A stretch of DNA of 18,682 nt from DATDSR01 sp038062165 (lineage in GTDB: Bacteria > Patescibacteriota > Minisyncoccia > Phycocordibacterales > DATDSR01). The translations under genes and the position numbers were made by a program. Positions 6,984 through 12,297 of this stretch are shown piece by piece. A model generated the notes under the pieces. That model worked only from the letters and a program-made list of their open reading frames with translations. It made no database searches and was not told the origin of the DNA. The stretch is taken from positions 1-18,682 of the forward strand of contig JBBTXQ010000012.1 in assembly GCA_038062165.1 (NCBI GenBank). Reading direction: 5' to 3'. Every line of letters starts with the position of its first letter. Positions within the stretch are counted from its first letter, which is position 1.

Positions 6984-7139
6984 ATGACTTTGCCATTACT
7001 TGGATTTGTGCCGGGATGGATTATTTTATTAATAGCTCTCGTTATTATCGGCTACTTTTTCGGCAAGAAAGGTTTGCACTTTATTGCTGTTATTTTTGTC
7101 ATCTGGGTTGTGTGGTATCTGATTAAAGGATTCTTTTAA
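6984..7139 (+). CDS. Tiny two-helix membrane protein (51 aa)
   Basis: ATG 6984 to TAA 7137-7139. The sequence starts MTLPLLGFVPGW, then has two hydrophobic stretches (IILLIALVIIGYFF and FIAVIFVIWVVWYLI) separated by the basic turn GKKGLH, ending KGFF. That is a hairpin membrane protein with a short positively charged loop. There is no SD. It ends 6 nt before the RNase HI start, so the two are probably cotranscribed. The family is unrecognised; similar mini membrane proteins are common in CPR genomes. The regular amphipathic or hydrophobic pattern and tight packing make it more likely real than not. Confidence 0.55.
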   Translation: MTLPLLGFVPGWIILLIALVIIGYFFGKKGLHFIAVIFVIWVVWYLIKGFF

Positions 7140-7145
7140 TTTTTC

Positions 7146-7583
7146 GTGAATCGTTACACTCTATTTACTGATGGGGGAGCGAGGGGCAATCCTGGGCCGG
7201 CTGGGGCGGGGGCGGTTGTTTGTGGTGGGGAAGGCAAAGTTTTGCGAGAGGCTCACTTGTCACTTGGCCGGGCTACTAATAATTATGCTGAATACAGCGC
7301 TGTTATTTTGGCTCTGGAAACTTTGAAAAAGTTAGTACCGCTTGCTAAAAGAAAGGAGTGTGAAGTAGAAGTGCGCATGGATAGCGAATTGGTTGCTAGG
7401 CAACTCTCTAATAAATACGAGATACGTGAAGAGACGCTATTTCCGTTATTTATCAAAGTGCATAACTTGACCGTGAGTTCGTTTCCTAAGATAAAGTTCA
7501 CGCACATTCCGAGAGAAAAAAATAAGAATGCTGATCGTCTCTCAAATTTGGCAATGGATGAAAGCGAACTAGGTAAATCTTGA
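7146..7583 (+). CDS. rnhA: Ribonuclease HI family protein
   Basis: This enzyme cleaves the RNA strand of RNA-DNA hybrids in the cytoplasm (R-loops, primers). The protein is 145 aa from a GTG start. The carboxylate set is present: Asp9 in FTDGGARGNPGPAG, Glu49 in NNYAEYSAVILALE, Asp79 in RMDSELVARQL, and Asp130 in the HIPREKNKNADRLSN segment, with His120 nearby. The spacing and the 'HIPREKNxxAD' tail match the shorter Bacillus/archaeal-type RNase HI rather than the E. coli form, which has a basic protrusion. No SD is visible. The neighbours are a tiny membrane protein 6 nt upstream and a toxin-antitoxin remnant downstream. Confidence 0.93.
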   Translation: MNRYTLFTDGGARGNPGPAGAGAVVCGGEGKVLREAHLSLGRATNNYAEYSAVILALETLKKLVPLAKRKECEVEVRMDSELVARQLSNKYEIREETLFPLFIKVHNLTVSSFPKIKFTHIPREKNKNADRLSNLAMDESELGKS

Positions 7584-7607
7584 CTGGAGTTCAAAATACA
7601 TTAAGAT
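7580..7607 (+). promoter_or_regulatory. Promoter of the antitoxin-like gene
   Basis: TTGACT (7580-7585) overlaps the rnhA stop region. A 16-nt spacer and TAAGAT (7602-7607) follow, then 7 nt to ATG 7615. Another start that looks leaderless. Confidence 0.45.
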
Positions 7608-7614
7608 ATAAAGC

Positions 7615-7800
7615 ATGAATAGAGTTCAGGTTACAAATAAGACAATAGAGTCAATCCTTATAGAGCTCCACCTCTTGCGTAGAGAGCTTGAATTACTCGT
7701 TCCCAAGGAAGATCTCAAATCCTACTCGCATCCTAAACGCGTACTTAATTCATACGAGAAAGCATTGACGCAGTACCCTCCAGTTCTCTCATGGAGATAA
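7615..7800 (+). CDS. Putative antitoxin of a type II toxin-antitoxin pair
   Basis: The protein is 61 aa, mostly helical, with the core 'LIELHLLRRELELLVPKEDLKSY' and a C-terminal 'VLNSYEKALTQYPP'. It resembles small coiled-coil proteins encoded just ahead of RelE/ParE-type toxins in CPR genomes; this is recognition by pattern and context, not a defined motif. Its last 10 nt overlap the start of the toxin-like reading frame, the usual arrangement in such operons. It has its own promoter and no SD. Because the toxin partner is truncated, it may be retained as a solitary regulator. Confidence 0.5.
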   Translation: MNRVQVTNKTIESILIELHLLRRELELLVPKEDLKSYSHPKRVLNSYEKALTQYPPVLSWR

Positions 7801-7964
7801 TAAAAACGGCAGATTTTCTAAAAGCTTTTGAAAAGCTACCTAAAGACGTAAAGCGTCTATGCACCAAACAAGAATTGCGTTTCGTCGCTAATTGGCGAGA
7901 TTCGCGTTTACATGTTTTGACGTTGATCACCGCAAAGATGCTTATCGTGGAAAATGAACTATAG
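7791..7964 (+). pseudogene. RelE/ParE-like toxin, truncated at comEC
   Basis: 57 codons from ATG 7791 to TAG 7962-7964. The N-terminal part (IIKTADFLKAFEKLPKDVK, then TKQELRFVANWRDSRLHVLTL) fits RelE-family toxins of the 'FxKxFKKLP...KxexFxxNxxDpRLHvHkL' type. The part that should follow, with the 'FSFxVxxxYRvxF' strands and catalytic residues, is missing: the frame runs ITAKMLIVENEL and stops, and no other frame resumes it. The ATG of comEC (7954) lies inside its last 11 nt. It is probably inactive. It could instead be a short functional variant, which is less likely. Confidence 0.5.
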
Positions 7965-9420
7965 ACTGCTCTGGGTCGTTAGTGGCTTTTTCATCGGGGT
8001 TGTTTTCAGATCGTTTTTTAATTTTGGTTGGGCGGGTATTGGGCTTATTACCGTACTTGCCCTTGCATTCGCTTCGCAAAAATATTTTATACTTGCGCTT
8101 ATCTGCCTGGGTACGGTACTGGGTGTGGCGCGGTACGAAATTAAAGATCAGAGTCAGTTACCGGGGAACCACCGGTTACCCGGTAACCGGGAAATGTTCG
8201 AGGCGGTGATTATTGATGAACCAGACGAGCGCGAGAACTATGTGCGATACGTGGTGGAGTACGAAGGTGTCAAAATCTTGATCACCGCTCGCGCTTTACT
8301 CAAGTTCGAGTACGGTGATCTTATTAAGATAGATGGCAAGATAAAAAGAGTTGAGAATTTTACAAATCCAGATGGTGTGACTTTCGACTGGCAGAGTTAT
8401 CTTGGTAAAGACGAGATTTATTACGAAGTCGCTTTTCCCACTATTTCTCTCATTGAACACGGGCATGGTAACTACCTGCGCGAGAAGCTCTTCGCTCTCA
8501 AGCGCGTATTCTTAAACAAACTTACGCGAACTATTACAGAACCGGAAGCAAGCTTGGCGGGCGGTCTGGTTGTGGGGGCTAAAGATTCTTTGGGCAAAGA
8601 ATGGCTAGATAAATTCCGCCAGGCCGGTCTCATACACATGGTTGTCCTATCTGGCTACAATCTTTCAATCGTGGCCCTTGCTGTGATGTGGTTCTTCCGC
8701 AAATTTTTGTCACATAATAAAAGTTTGATTGCGGGTATTGTGGCAATTATTCTTTTCGCCATCATGACTGGTGGCTCATCTACTGTCTTGCGCGCTTCCG
8801 TCATGGCTATCCTTGGATACCTCGCTCAAGCCACTGGTCGCGTGAGTACAGTAAGTAGGGCACTCGTGATTGCTGCATTTCTCATGGTCCTTTTGAATCC
8901 CAAAGTACTAGTATTCGACACAGGTTTCCAATTATCGTTTCTGGCAACATTAGGTCTTATATATCTTGAGCCACTTATTGCCAAGTGGAACTGGATCAAA
9001 CGTTTGCCCGAGACAATTCTTGGTTTGAAGTTCCGCGAGATAGCAAGTGCAACCCTCGGCGCGCAAATTGCTGTCTTGCCACTAATCCTCTACACATTTG
9101 GGAATTTCTCTATATACTCTTTTCCTGTCAATCTTCTTGTCCTGCCTATTGTGCCCACTACCATGCTCTTAGTTTTTCTAACCGGTCTTATTGGTTTGTT
9201 TTTCCTGCCCCTTGCAATCCCTTTTGCTTGGATCTCGTACATATTGCTCACCTACATGACCAGTCTTGTGAATCTTGTCTCGAAATTGCCTCTGGCCAAT
9301 CTCGAAATCGCCCACTTTCCCATAGTTCTCACCATGTTATTATATGCCGGTTTGATCTACTTAGTTCTCAAGCTACACAAAAAAGAAGAGCACTTGGCGG
9401 TTTCACCGCCAAGTGCCTAA
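7954..9420 (+). CDS. comEC: ComEC/Rec2 competence channel, membrane domain only
   Basis: ComEC moves single-stranded DNA across the inner membrane during natural transformation. The protein is 488 aa with many hydrophobic helices. An N-terminal ComEC_N/DUF4131-like part starts with two helices, then a soluble segment (roughly residues 70-170). The core Competence domain follows, with VVLSGYNLSIVAL around residue 230 and TGGSSTVLRASVMAILGYL. The C-terminal metallo-beta-lactamase domain of full-length ComEC is absent here; it is encoded separately at 12298. Residues 69-79 (LPGNHRLPGNR) come from a palindromic repeat insertion. The last residues (HLAVSPPSA) are encoded by a hairpin. The gene starts inside the truncated toxin frame, without an SD. 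Confidence 0.93.
   Translation: MNYRLLWVVSGFFIGVVFRSFFNFGWAGIGLITVLALAFASQKYFILALICLGTVLGVARYEIKDQSQLPGNHRLPGNREMFEAVIIDEPDERENYVRYVVEYEGVKILITARALLKFEYGDLIKIDGKIKRVENFTNPDGVTFDWQSYLGKDEIYYEVAFPTISLIEHGHGNYLREKLFALKRVFLNKLTRTITEPEASLAGGLVVGAKDSLGKEWLDKFRQAGLIHMVVLSGYNLSIVALAVMWFFRKFLSHNKSLIAGIVAIILFAIMTGGSSTVLRASVMAILGYLAQATGRVSTVSRALVIAAFLMVLLNPKVLVFDTGFQLSFLATLGLIYLEPLIAKWNWIKRLPETILGLKFREIASATLGAQIAVLPLILYTFGNFSIYSFPVNLLVLPIVPTTMLLVFLTGLIGLFFLPLAIPFAWISYILLTYMTSLVNLVSKLPLANLEIAHFPIVLTMLLYAGLIYLVLKLHKKEEHLAVSPPSA
8172..8190 (+). repeat. Palindromic repeat inside comEC
   Basis: CCGGTTACC-C-GGTAACCGG is a perfect 9-bp inverted repeat. It is preceded by a partial copy (TTACCGGGGAACC, from 8158), so the block is built from repeated GGTTACC/GGTAACC units. 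It encodes LPGNHRLPGNR in frame. Confidence 0.7.
9390..9416 (-). terminator. Hairpin terminator overlapping the comEC 3' end
   Basis: GCACTTGGCGGT / TTC / ACCGCCAAGTGC is a 12-bp perfect stem. On the minus strand it is followed by CTCTTCTTTTTT, so it terminates the small minus-strand gene ending at 9425. On the plus strand it codes for the last residues of ComEC. Confidence 0.7.
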
Positions 9421-9424
9421 GCTC

Positions 9425-9640
9425 TCAACCATCATAACGAGTGCCACAGTAGATGTCTTCGATGGAAACCTTCGATAATTTCGTCTCCTTGCGTTTCCTT
9501 CTCTTGAGCTTGCTCGTGACCTTCTTGGGGGCATTCGGTTTATGTCGTTTGCCAATAGTATCGTAGGCGATGTCTTCGATAGCGTTAGCCAGAGCATCGT
9601 CGAGCGTGAGTTCAGGGCGTTGCCTTCCCATCATGGGCAT
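9425..9640 (-). CDS. Small basic orphan protein (71 aa)
   Basis: I recognise no family. Starting at the ATG at 9640, preceded by a G-rich SD (GGGGGGA, about 8 nt upstream), it reads MPMMGRQRPELTLDDALANA and continues with an acidic helix. A strongly basic stretch (KKVTSKLKRRKRKETK, about residues 39-54) and the tail IEDIYCGTRYDG follow. The basic patch would suit nucleic-acid or ribosome binding, but this is speculation. A longer frame from a GTG at 9670 exists but would start inside the extended -10 (TGCTAGGAT, hexamer at 9661-9666). The stop lies 4 nt from the convergent comEC stop. Expression appears independent, with its own -10, SD and terminator. Confidence 0.55.
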   Translation of the reverse strand: MPMMGRQRPELTLDDALANAIEDIAYDTIGKRHKPNAPKKVTSKLKRRKRKETKLSKVSIEDIYCGTRYDG

Positions 9641-9673
9641 GATCGAGTCCCCCCGATTGGATCCTAGCACAAC

Positions 9674-9691
9674 TCGCCGGTATTTTGGTAG
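9674..9691 (+). repeat. 18-bp direct repeat, distal copy
   Basis: TCGCCGGTATTTTGGTAG, identical to 10803-10820 and in the same orientation. On the minus strand it reads YQNTGEL followed by C and a stop, echoing the C-terminus of the formyltransferase whose gene contains the other copy. Confidence 0.8.
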
Positions 9692-9698
9692 TAAGCAA

Positions 9699-9729
9699 AA
9701 CCACTTGGCGGTTTCACCGCCAAGTGGTT
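9699..9729. terminator. CCACTTGG-family hairpin
   Basis: AACCACTTGGCGGT / TTC / ACCGCCAAGTGGTT is a 14-bp perfect stem. On the minus strand it is followed by TTTTGC. It sits just inside the distal copy of the direct repeat, and its last two bases are the first of the -35 (TTGACT) for the 9888 gene. It is nearly identical to the hairpin at 9390-9416. Confidence 0.55.
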
Positions 9730-9756
9730 GACTTCGTTACGATTAAGAGTAACTTT
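9728..9756 (+). promoter_or_regulatory. Promoter of the 9888 gene
   Basis: TTGACT (9728-9733), then N13 and GAGTAACTTT (9747-9756). The same spacing and GAGTAACTT string occur ahead of the 15717 gene, and a variant ahead of 16807. The usual -10 would be TAACTT (16-nt spacer). Confidence 0.5.
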
Positions 9757-9857
9757 ATGAGAGACGTACCTTAAACAGTTTCTCTTTTCCCCTTCGGTAG
9801 TTTCGCCGGAGTCATGTTGCGCATTTTGCTCGACTGGAAAAGAGAGACACCTGCCGC

Positions 9858-9874
9858 GTTCCGCCTTGCGGAAC
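9858..9874 (+). promoter_or_regulatory. Leader hairpin just upstream of the 9888 SD
   Basis: GTTCCGC / CTT / GCGGAAC is a 7-bp stem ending 3 nt before the SD GGAGG (9878-9882). It could limit or stabilise translation; no ligand-binding fold is evident. Confidence 0.4.
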
Positions 9875-9887
9875 CTCGGAGGATTCA

Positions 9888-10482
9888 ATGGCAAGATTCG
9901 CCAATTGCAGTGAATGCATAGCACCCGACAAGATCCCAATGCCGCAAGGCAAGGGAGAGAAGTATCGCGTGATTTTCGCTGTTCTTGTGTGGCTAGGATC
10001 TTTATGTCTTGGTTTGTATATCTTCCCGCCTGCTATTAGAGTGCATTTATTCGCGAAGGCATCACCAGGGGCGTTCTTTTCTGTGGTGATGATCACTTTC
10101 GCACTAGGTGCAACATGCTGGTTTCTCTACAACAGGGCAAACGTTGCCTCTGCCAAACTGAAAGCGTATTCCCAAAGTAACTGGATAATCCGGGAATATC
10201 GAATCGGCGAGGGCGATGATGGAGTGCATTGTCATGAAGTTCTCGGGGACAACAAGCGTGTGATCCCCAACCTTGATGGTGGTGTTATCAAGATCATGGT
10301 GAACAGTCCTCGTCCTAGTAGGGTCAGCTGCTATTGGATGCGAGTTCGCTTGTTTGCTCAATCGAGATCTTTGACCAGAGTAGACAGCATTGAGGGGTTC
10401 GAACTTGAGTGGCATGGGGCTCTGGGCTTCGGCTTCACTCCACCGCGTTCAACCACGTATGTGCGGGCAGGCCTCTATGCCA
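9888..10482 (+). CDS. Membrane orphan protein, 3' end lost in assembly gap
   Basis: At least 198 aa; the frame runs into the N run. Residues 1-20 contain a CSEC pair (Cys7, Cys10). Two membrane helices follow (YRVIFAVLVWLGSLCLGLYIF, about 26-46, and FFSVVMITFALGATCWFLY, about 63-81), then a soluble, mainly beta region with VHCHEVLG and a Trp/Arg-rich stretch. The start is fixed by GGAGG, 5 nt upstream of ATG. It has its own promoter and leader hairpin and lies inside the segment bounded by the 18-bp direct repeats. No family recognised. It is GC-richer than comEC. It may continue as the 10493-10713 frame; the gap length is unknown, so this cannot be tested here. Confidence 0.65.
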
Positions 10483-10492
10483 NNNNNNNNNN
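10483..10492. other. Assembly gap (10 N)
   Basis: Ten Ns, a typical scaffold-gap placeholder; the true length is unknown. It falls inside the repeat-bounded accessory segment. Confidence 0.98.
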
Positions 10493-10713
10493 CTCTCGAC
10501 TGGCTCAATATGGCCGGTCACCCGATCCTCGATGATCTCTTGAGGGCATGGAACGAAAACAGGCGTACAATTCGTGAGCTTGCTGATTCAGAAAAGCTAG
10601 CTCTCAAGGTTCAAATGTTGCTTACACCCCAAAAGGGACATCGGCACTGCGATCACGCCAAAGAGGCGTACGGTCTGCTCACTGAAGGCGAAGTTCCCGA
10701 TAACGATAATTAG
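10493..10713 (+). CDS. C-terminal part of an accessory protein after the gap
   Basis: An open frame from the gap to TAG (10711-10713), about 72 aa, reading LDWLNMAGHPILDDLLRAWN and then a charged helix (ENRRTIRELADSEKLALKVQ). A KGHRHCDHAK motif and an acidic, disordered tail (EGEVPDNDN) follow. It may be the end of the gene starting at 9888 or a second small gene (ATG at 10511). The frame relation across the Ns is meaningless because the gap length is unknown. The His/Cys cluster (H-R-H-C-D-H) could bind a metal, but it is short and unproven. A strong hairpin 38 nt downstream ends the unit. Confidence 0.5.
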
Positions 10714-10751
10714 GCGGAAGAAGAGTTTAAGTCTAGAATGTAGCATATCAA

Positions 10752-10787
10752 AACCACTTGGTCCGCCTACGGCGCGACCAAGTGGTT
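10752..10787. terminator. Bidirectional hairpin terminator, CCACTTGG family
   Basis: AACCACTTGGTC (10752-10763) pairs with GACCAAGTGGTT (10776-10787). A nested CGCC/GGCG stem with loop TAC lies inside. The plus strand continues GTTTGTTTC and the minus strand TTTTGATA. It separates the convergent accessory gene and formyltransferase gene. Confidence 0.75.
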
Positions 10788-10795
10788 GTTTGTTT

Positions 10796-11473
10796 CTAGA
10801 GTTCGCCGGTATTTTGGTAGCGACGGATGAATTCTTGGACGAGATCTTTTTCGCTCAAGCGTTCGCGCTCGCGCAGACTCACTTCTGTGTCGTCCTCTTC
10901 TACTTTCACTACCCGTTCATCAATGACGCGACCTTCGTCTACTTTCCCAGATGGCGGGATGATGTGGAGCGAGCAGCCGGTGGCTGGCAGTTTGCGAGCG
11001 AGCACTTCGGCTATTACATGCGTTACTTCGCCTTTGATCACCGGAATCTTGCCAAAGCGCGTCTGCACATCGGTGCCATCTTCGCTCACCAAGGCCGGAT
11101 GCAGATTGACTGTTGGGATGCCCTGTTCGTGCCACGCACTTAAGACAAACGCCGGCAGGATCAGATCCCATCCCAGACAGAGCACAAGATCCGGTTTAGG
11201 CTCAAGCACGCAATCCCGCACCATCTCGAAGTATTCTTTCTCGCCGCCACGACCATCTTTCTCGAAGCGCAACCTGGGTTCGTGAGCAGTCTCGACACCC
11301 CGCTCTTTGAGCTCGTCTAACCCAGGAGATTGCGATTTGTGACTAATGGCAAAAACGATTTCCATGCGTTTTTGATCCAGAGCTTCACACACCCAAGGCA
11401 CACAAGACCCCCCGCCAATGAGTAACGCAATTCGCTTCTTCGTTTCCCGCAGATCTTTCATTGAGATCTCCAT
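10796..11473 (-). CDS. PurN-like formyltransferase
   Basis: The protein is 225 aa. The fold is that of phosphoribosylglycinamide and related formyltransferases, which move a formyl group from 10-formyl-tetrahydrofolate. Residues 14-22 (RIALLIGGG) begin the Rossmann-like core, and PDLVLCLGWDLILP (94-107) is the conserved strand. Catalytic residues: Asn123 and His125 in TVNLHPALV, and Asp179 in KVDEGRVI; TGCSLHII (165-172) matches the TSVHFV strand. The usual PSLLP/G-loop after HP is altered and extended (SEDGTDVQTRFGKIPV). No other purine gene is nearby, so the true acceptor is uncertain. The start at 11473 lies 7 nt after TAGAAT (leaderless); an alternative ATG at 11461 has GGAG 6 nt ahead. 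The last codons (YQNTGEL) carry one copy of the 18-bp direct repeat. Confidence 0.75.
   Translation of the reverse strand: MEISMKDLRETKKRIALLIGGGSCVPWVCEALDQKRMEIVFAISHKSQSPGLDELKERGVETAHEPRLRFEKDGRGGEKEYFEMVRDCVLEPKPDLVLCLGWDLILPAFVLSAWHEQGIPTVNLHPALVSEDGTDVQTRFGKIPVIKGEVTHVIAEVLARKLPATGCSLHIIPPSGKVDEGRVIDERVVKVEEDDTEVSLRERERLSEKDLVQEFIRRYQNTGEL
10803..10820 (+). repeat. 18-bp direct repeat, copy within the formyltransferase 3' end
   Basis: TCGCCGGTATTTTGGTAG, identical to 9674-9691. On the minus strand it encodes YQNTGE of the formyltransferase C-terminus, two codons from its stop. Confidence 0.8.
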
Positions 11474-11480
11474 TTATTTG

Positions 11481-11508
11481 ATTCTATATTAAAAACTAGA
11501 CAATTCAA
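11481..11508 (-). promoter_or_regulatory. Promoter of the formyltransferase gene
   Basis: On the minus strand: TTGAAT (11503-11508), a 16-nt spacer, TAGAAT (11481-11486), then 7 nt to ATG 11473. The stretch from 11509 to 11609 shows no gene or clear structure. Confidence 0.5.
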
Positions 11509-11609
11509 GGTTATTTTGAGAACGACACAATGGAGGCTCAACTGGGGCCCTATGACTTTATGTACGGCTTTGTAGAGCTGTTTTCGCTCGTCAAGTTGAC
11601 GTTTACCGC

Positions 11610-11639
11610 TTGACAATGGTGTAGTAAATGTGCTACCAT
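11610..11639 (+). promoter_or_regulatory. Promoter for the SleB-like gene and its leader
   Basis: TTGACA (11610-11615), an 18-nt spacer and TACCAT (11634-11639). The predicted start of transcription is at about 11646, the A of a short leader ORF. Confidence 0.6.
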
Positions 11640-11645
11640 ACTTGC

Positions 11646-11678
11646 ATGAACGCGAATATGCGTTCTTTTCTTTTCTAG
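11646..11678 (+). CDS. Possible leaderless upstream ORF (10 aa)
   Basis: ATG lies 6 nt after the -10, the same spacing as at the leaderless core genes. The frame reads MNANMRSFLF and stops at TAG, directly before a GC-rich hairpin. The same bases also form a stem, GAACGC / GAATAT / GCGTTC (11648-11665), followed by TTTTCTTTT. It could be a leader peptide whose translation controls a terminator-like hairpin, or a chance ORF inside a 5' hairpin. It is very short, so this is a suggestion based on position. Confidence 0.35.
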   Translation: MNANMRSFLF

Positions 11679-11704
11679 CCCCGCGAAGCTTTAGCGAAGT
11701 GGGG
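11679..11704 (+). promoter_or_regulatory. Second leader hairpin of the SleB-like gene
   Basis: CCCC (11679-11682) pairs with GGGG (11701-11704), around a GCGAAG...GCGAAG direct repeat (11683-11688 and 11694-11699). It lies between the uORF stop and the SleB start, and its GGGGT arm is the only SD-like sequence before ATG 11716. It may sequester the start region. Confidence 0.4.
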
Positions 11705-11715
11705 TAACCAAAATC

Positions 11716-12288
11716 ATGCAACTCAAAAACTACAAAGATCTGGCCATGTTGGGACTTGTTATAGTCACTATTCTGGCTTTCCAGACTCAAGCTCTATTTG
11801 CCCAGTCCCAAAAGTCAGCCTTAAGGGCTTATACTGATATGTCTAGTGTTGAGGCACAAGATGTACTTTGGCTTGCTCGAATTCTATATTCTGAAACCAA
11901 AGTTCGTGAGGAGCAGATAATCGTGGCATGGGTGGTGCGCAATAGGGTAGAGTCAAACTTTCGTGGTGCCGAGTCTTATAAAGATGTGGCTCTTTCACCC
12001 AGTCAATTTTCGGGTCTTTGGCCTTCTGACTCCCAGTACAAGTTAAATATTTCGCGCAGTTATGAAATTAAAGGTGACGTTTCATGGACGCAAGCACTTG
12101 CCATTGCCCAAGCCGTCTACTTCGCCGATGATTCTCTGCGCCCAATTTCTGAAAATGTACGCCACTTCTACTCTCCTGAAGCAGTGCTCAAGGATCCAAA
12201 GTGGGCCGTAGGCAAGAAGCCAGCCCTTGTGATGCGCGATTCGGATAAAGGCACCATCAGATTCGCCTTCTATTCGGGGGTGAAGTAA
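11716..12288 (+). CDS. SleB-like cell-wall hydrolase
   Basis: The protein is 190 aa. It has an N-terminal signal peptide or anchor (hydrophobic residues about 9-27, ending ALFA) and then a Hydrolase_2 (SleB/CwlJ) domain from about residue 46. The core reads DVLWLARILYSETKVREEQ with putative catalytic Glu60, then IVAWVVRNRVES, and later PSQFSGLW and ENVRHFYSPEA. SleB enzymes are muralytic lytic transglycosylases; outside spore formers the family acts in wall remodelling. It is secreted or membrane-tethered. The gene sits 9 nt before the ComEC-type MBL gene, suggesting a shared transcript; wall opening and DNA uptake are plausibly linked here (inference). Expression starts from a promoter 70 nt upstream with a structured leader. 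Confidence 0.85.
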   Translation: MQLKNYKDLAMLGLVIVTILAFQTQALFAQSQKSALRAYTDMSSVEAQDVLWLARILYSETKVREEQIIVAWVVRNRVESNFRGAESYKDVALSPSQFSGLWPSDSQYKLNISRSYEIKGDVSWTQALAIAQAVYFADDSLRPISENVRHFYSPEAVLKDPKWAVGKKPALVMRDSDKGTIRFAFYSGVK

Positions 12289-12297
12289 AATTAAACA

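Noticed and set aside
6650..7139. RHH protein plus the tiny membrane protein as a toxin-antitoxin pair
   Set aside because: The two genes are 82 nt apart, separated by AT-rich filler with its own TATAAT, and the membrane protein lacks features of known type I or II toxins. Possible but unsupported.
9664..10096. Minus-strand frames over 9664-9939 and 9812-10096
   Set aside because: They cross the promoter, hairpins and start of the 9888 gene. The only meaningful part is the YQNTGEL echo, which is explained by the direct repeat.
9390..10787. Integron-like attC sites
   Set aside because: The CCACTTGG hairpins flank single genes, but they are near-perfect stems without the unpaired bases and core GTTRRRY sites of attC, and no integrase is present.
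11509..11609. Small RNA or riboswitch between the formyltransferase and SleB genes
   Set aside because: Only a weak GTCAA/TTGAC pairing and a GGGGCCC stretch are visible, with no consistent fold or known motif.
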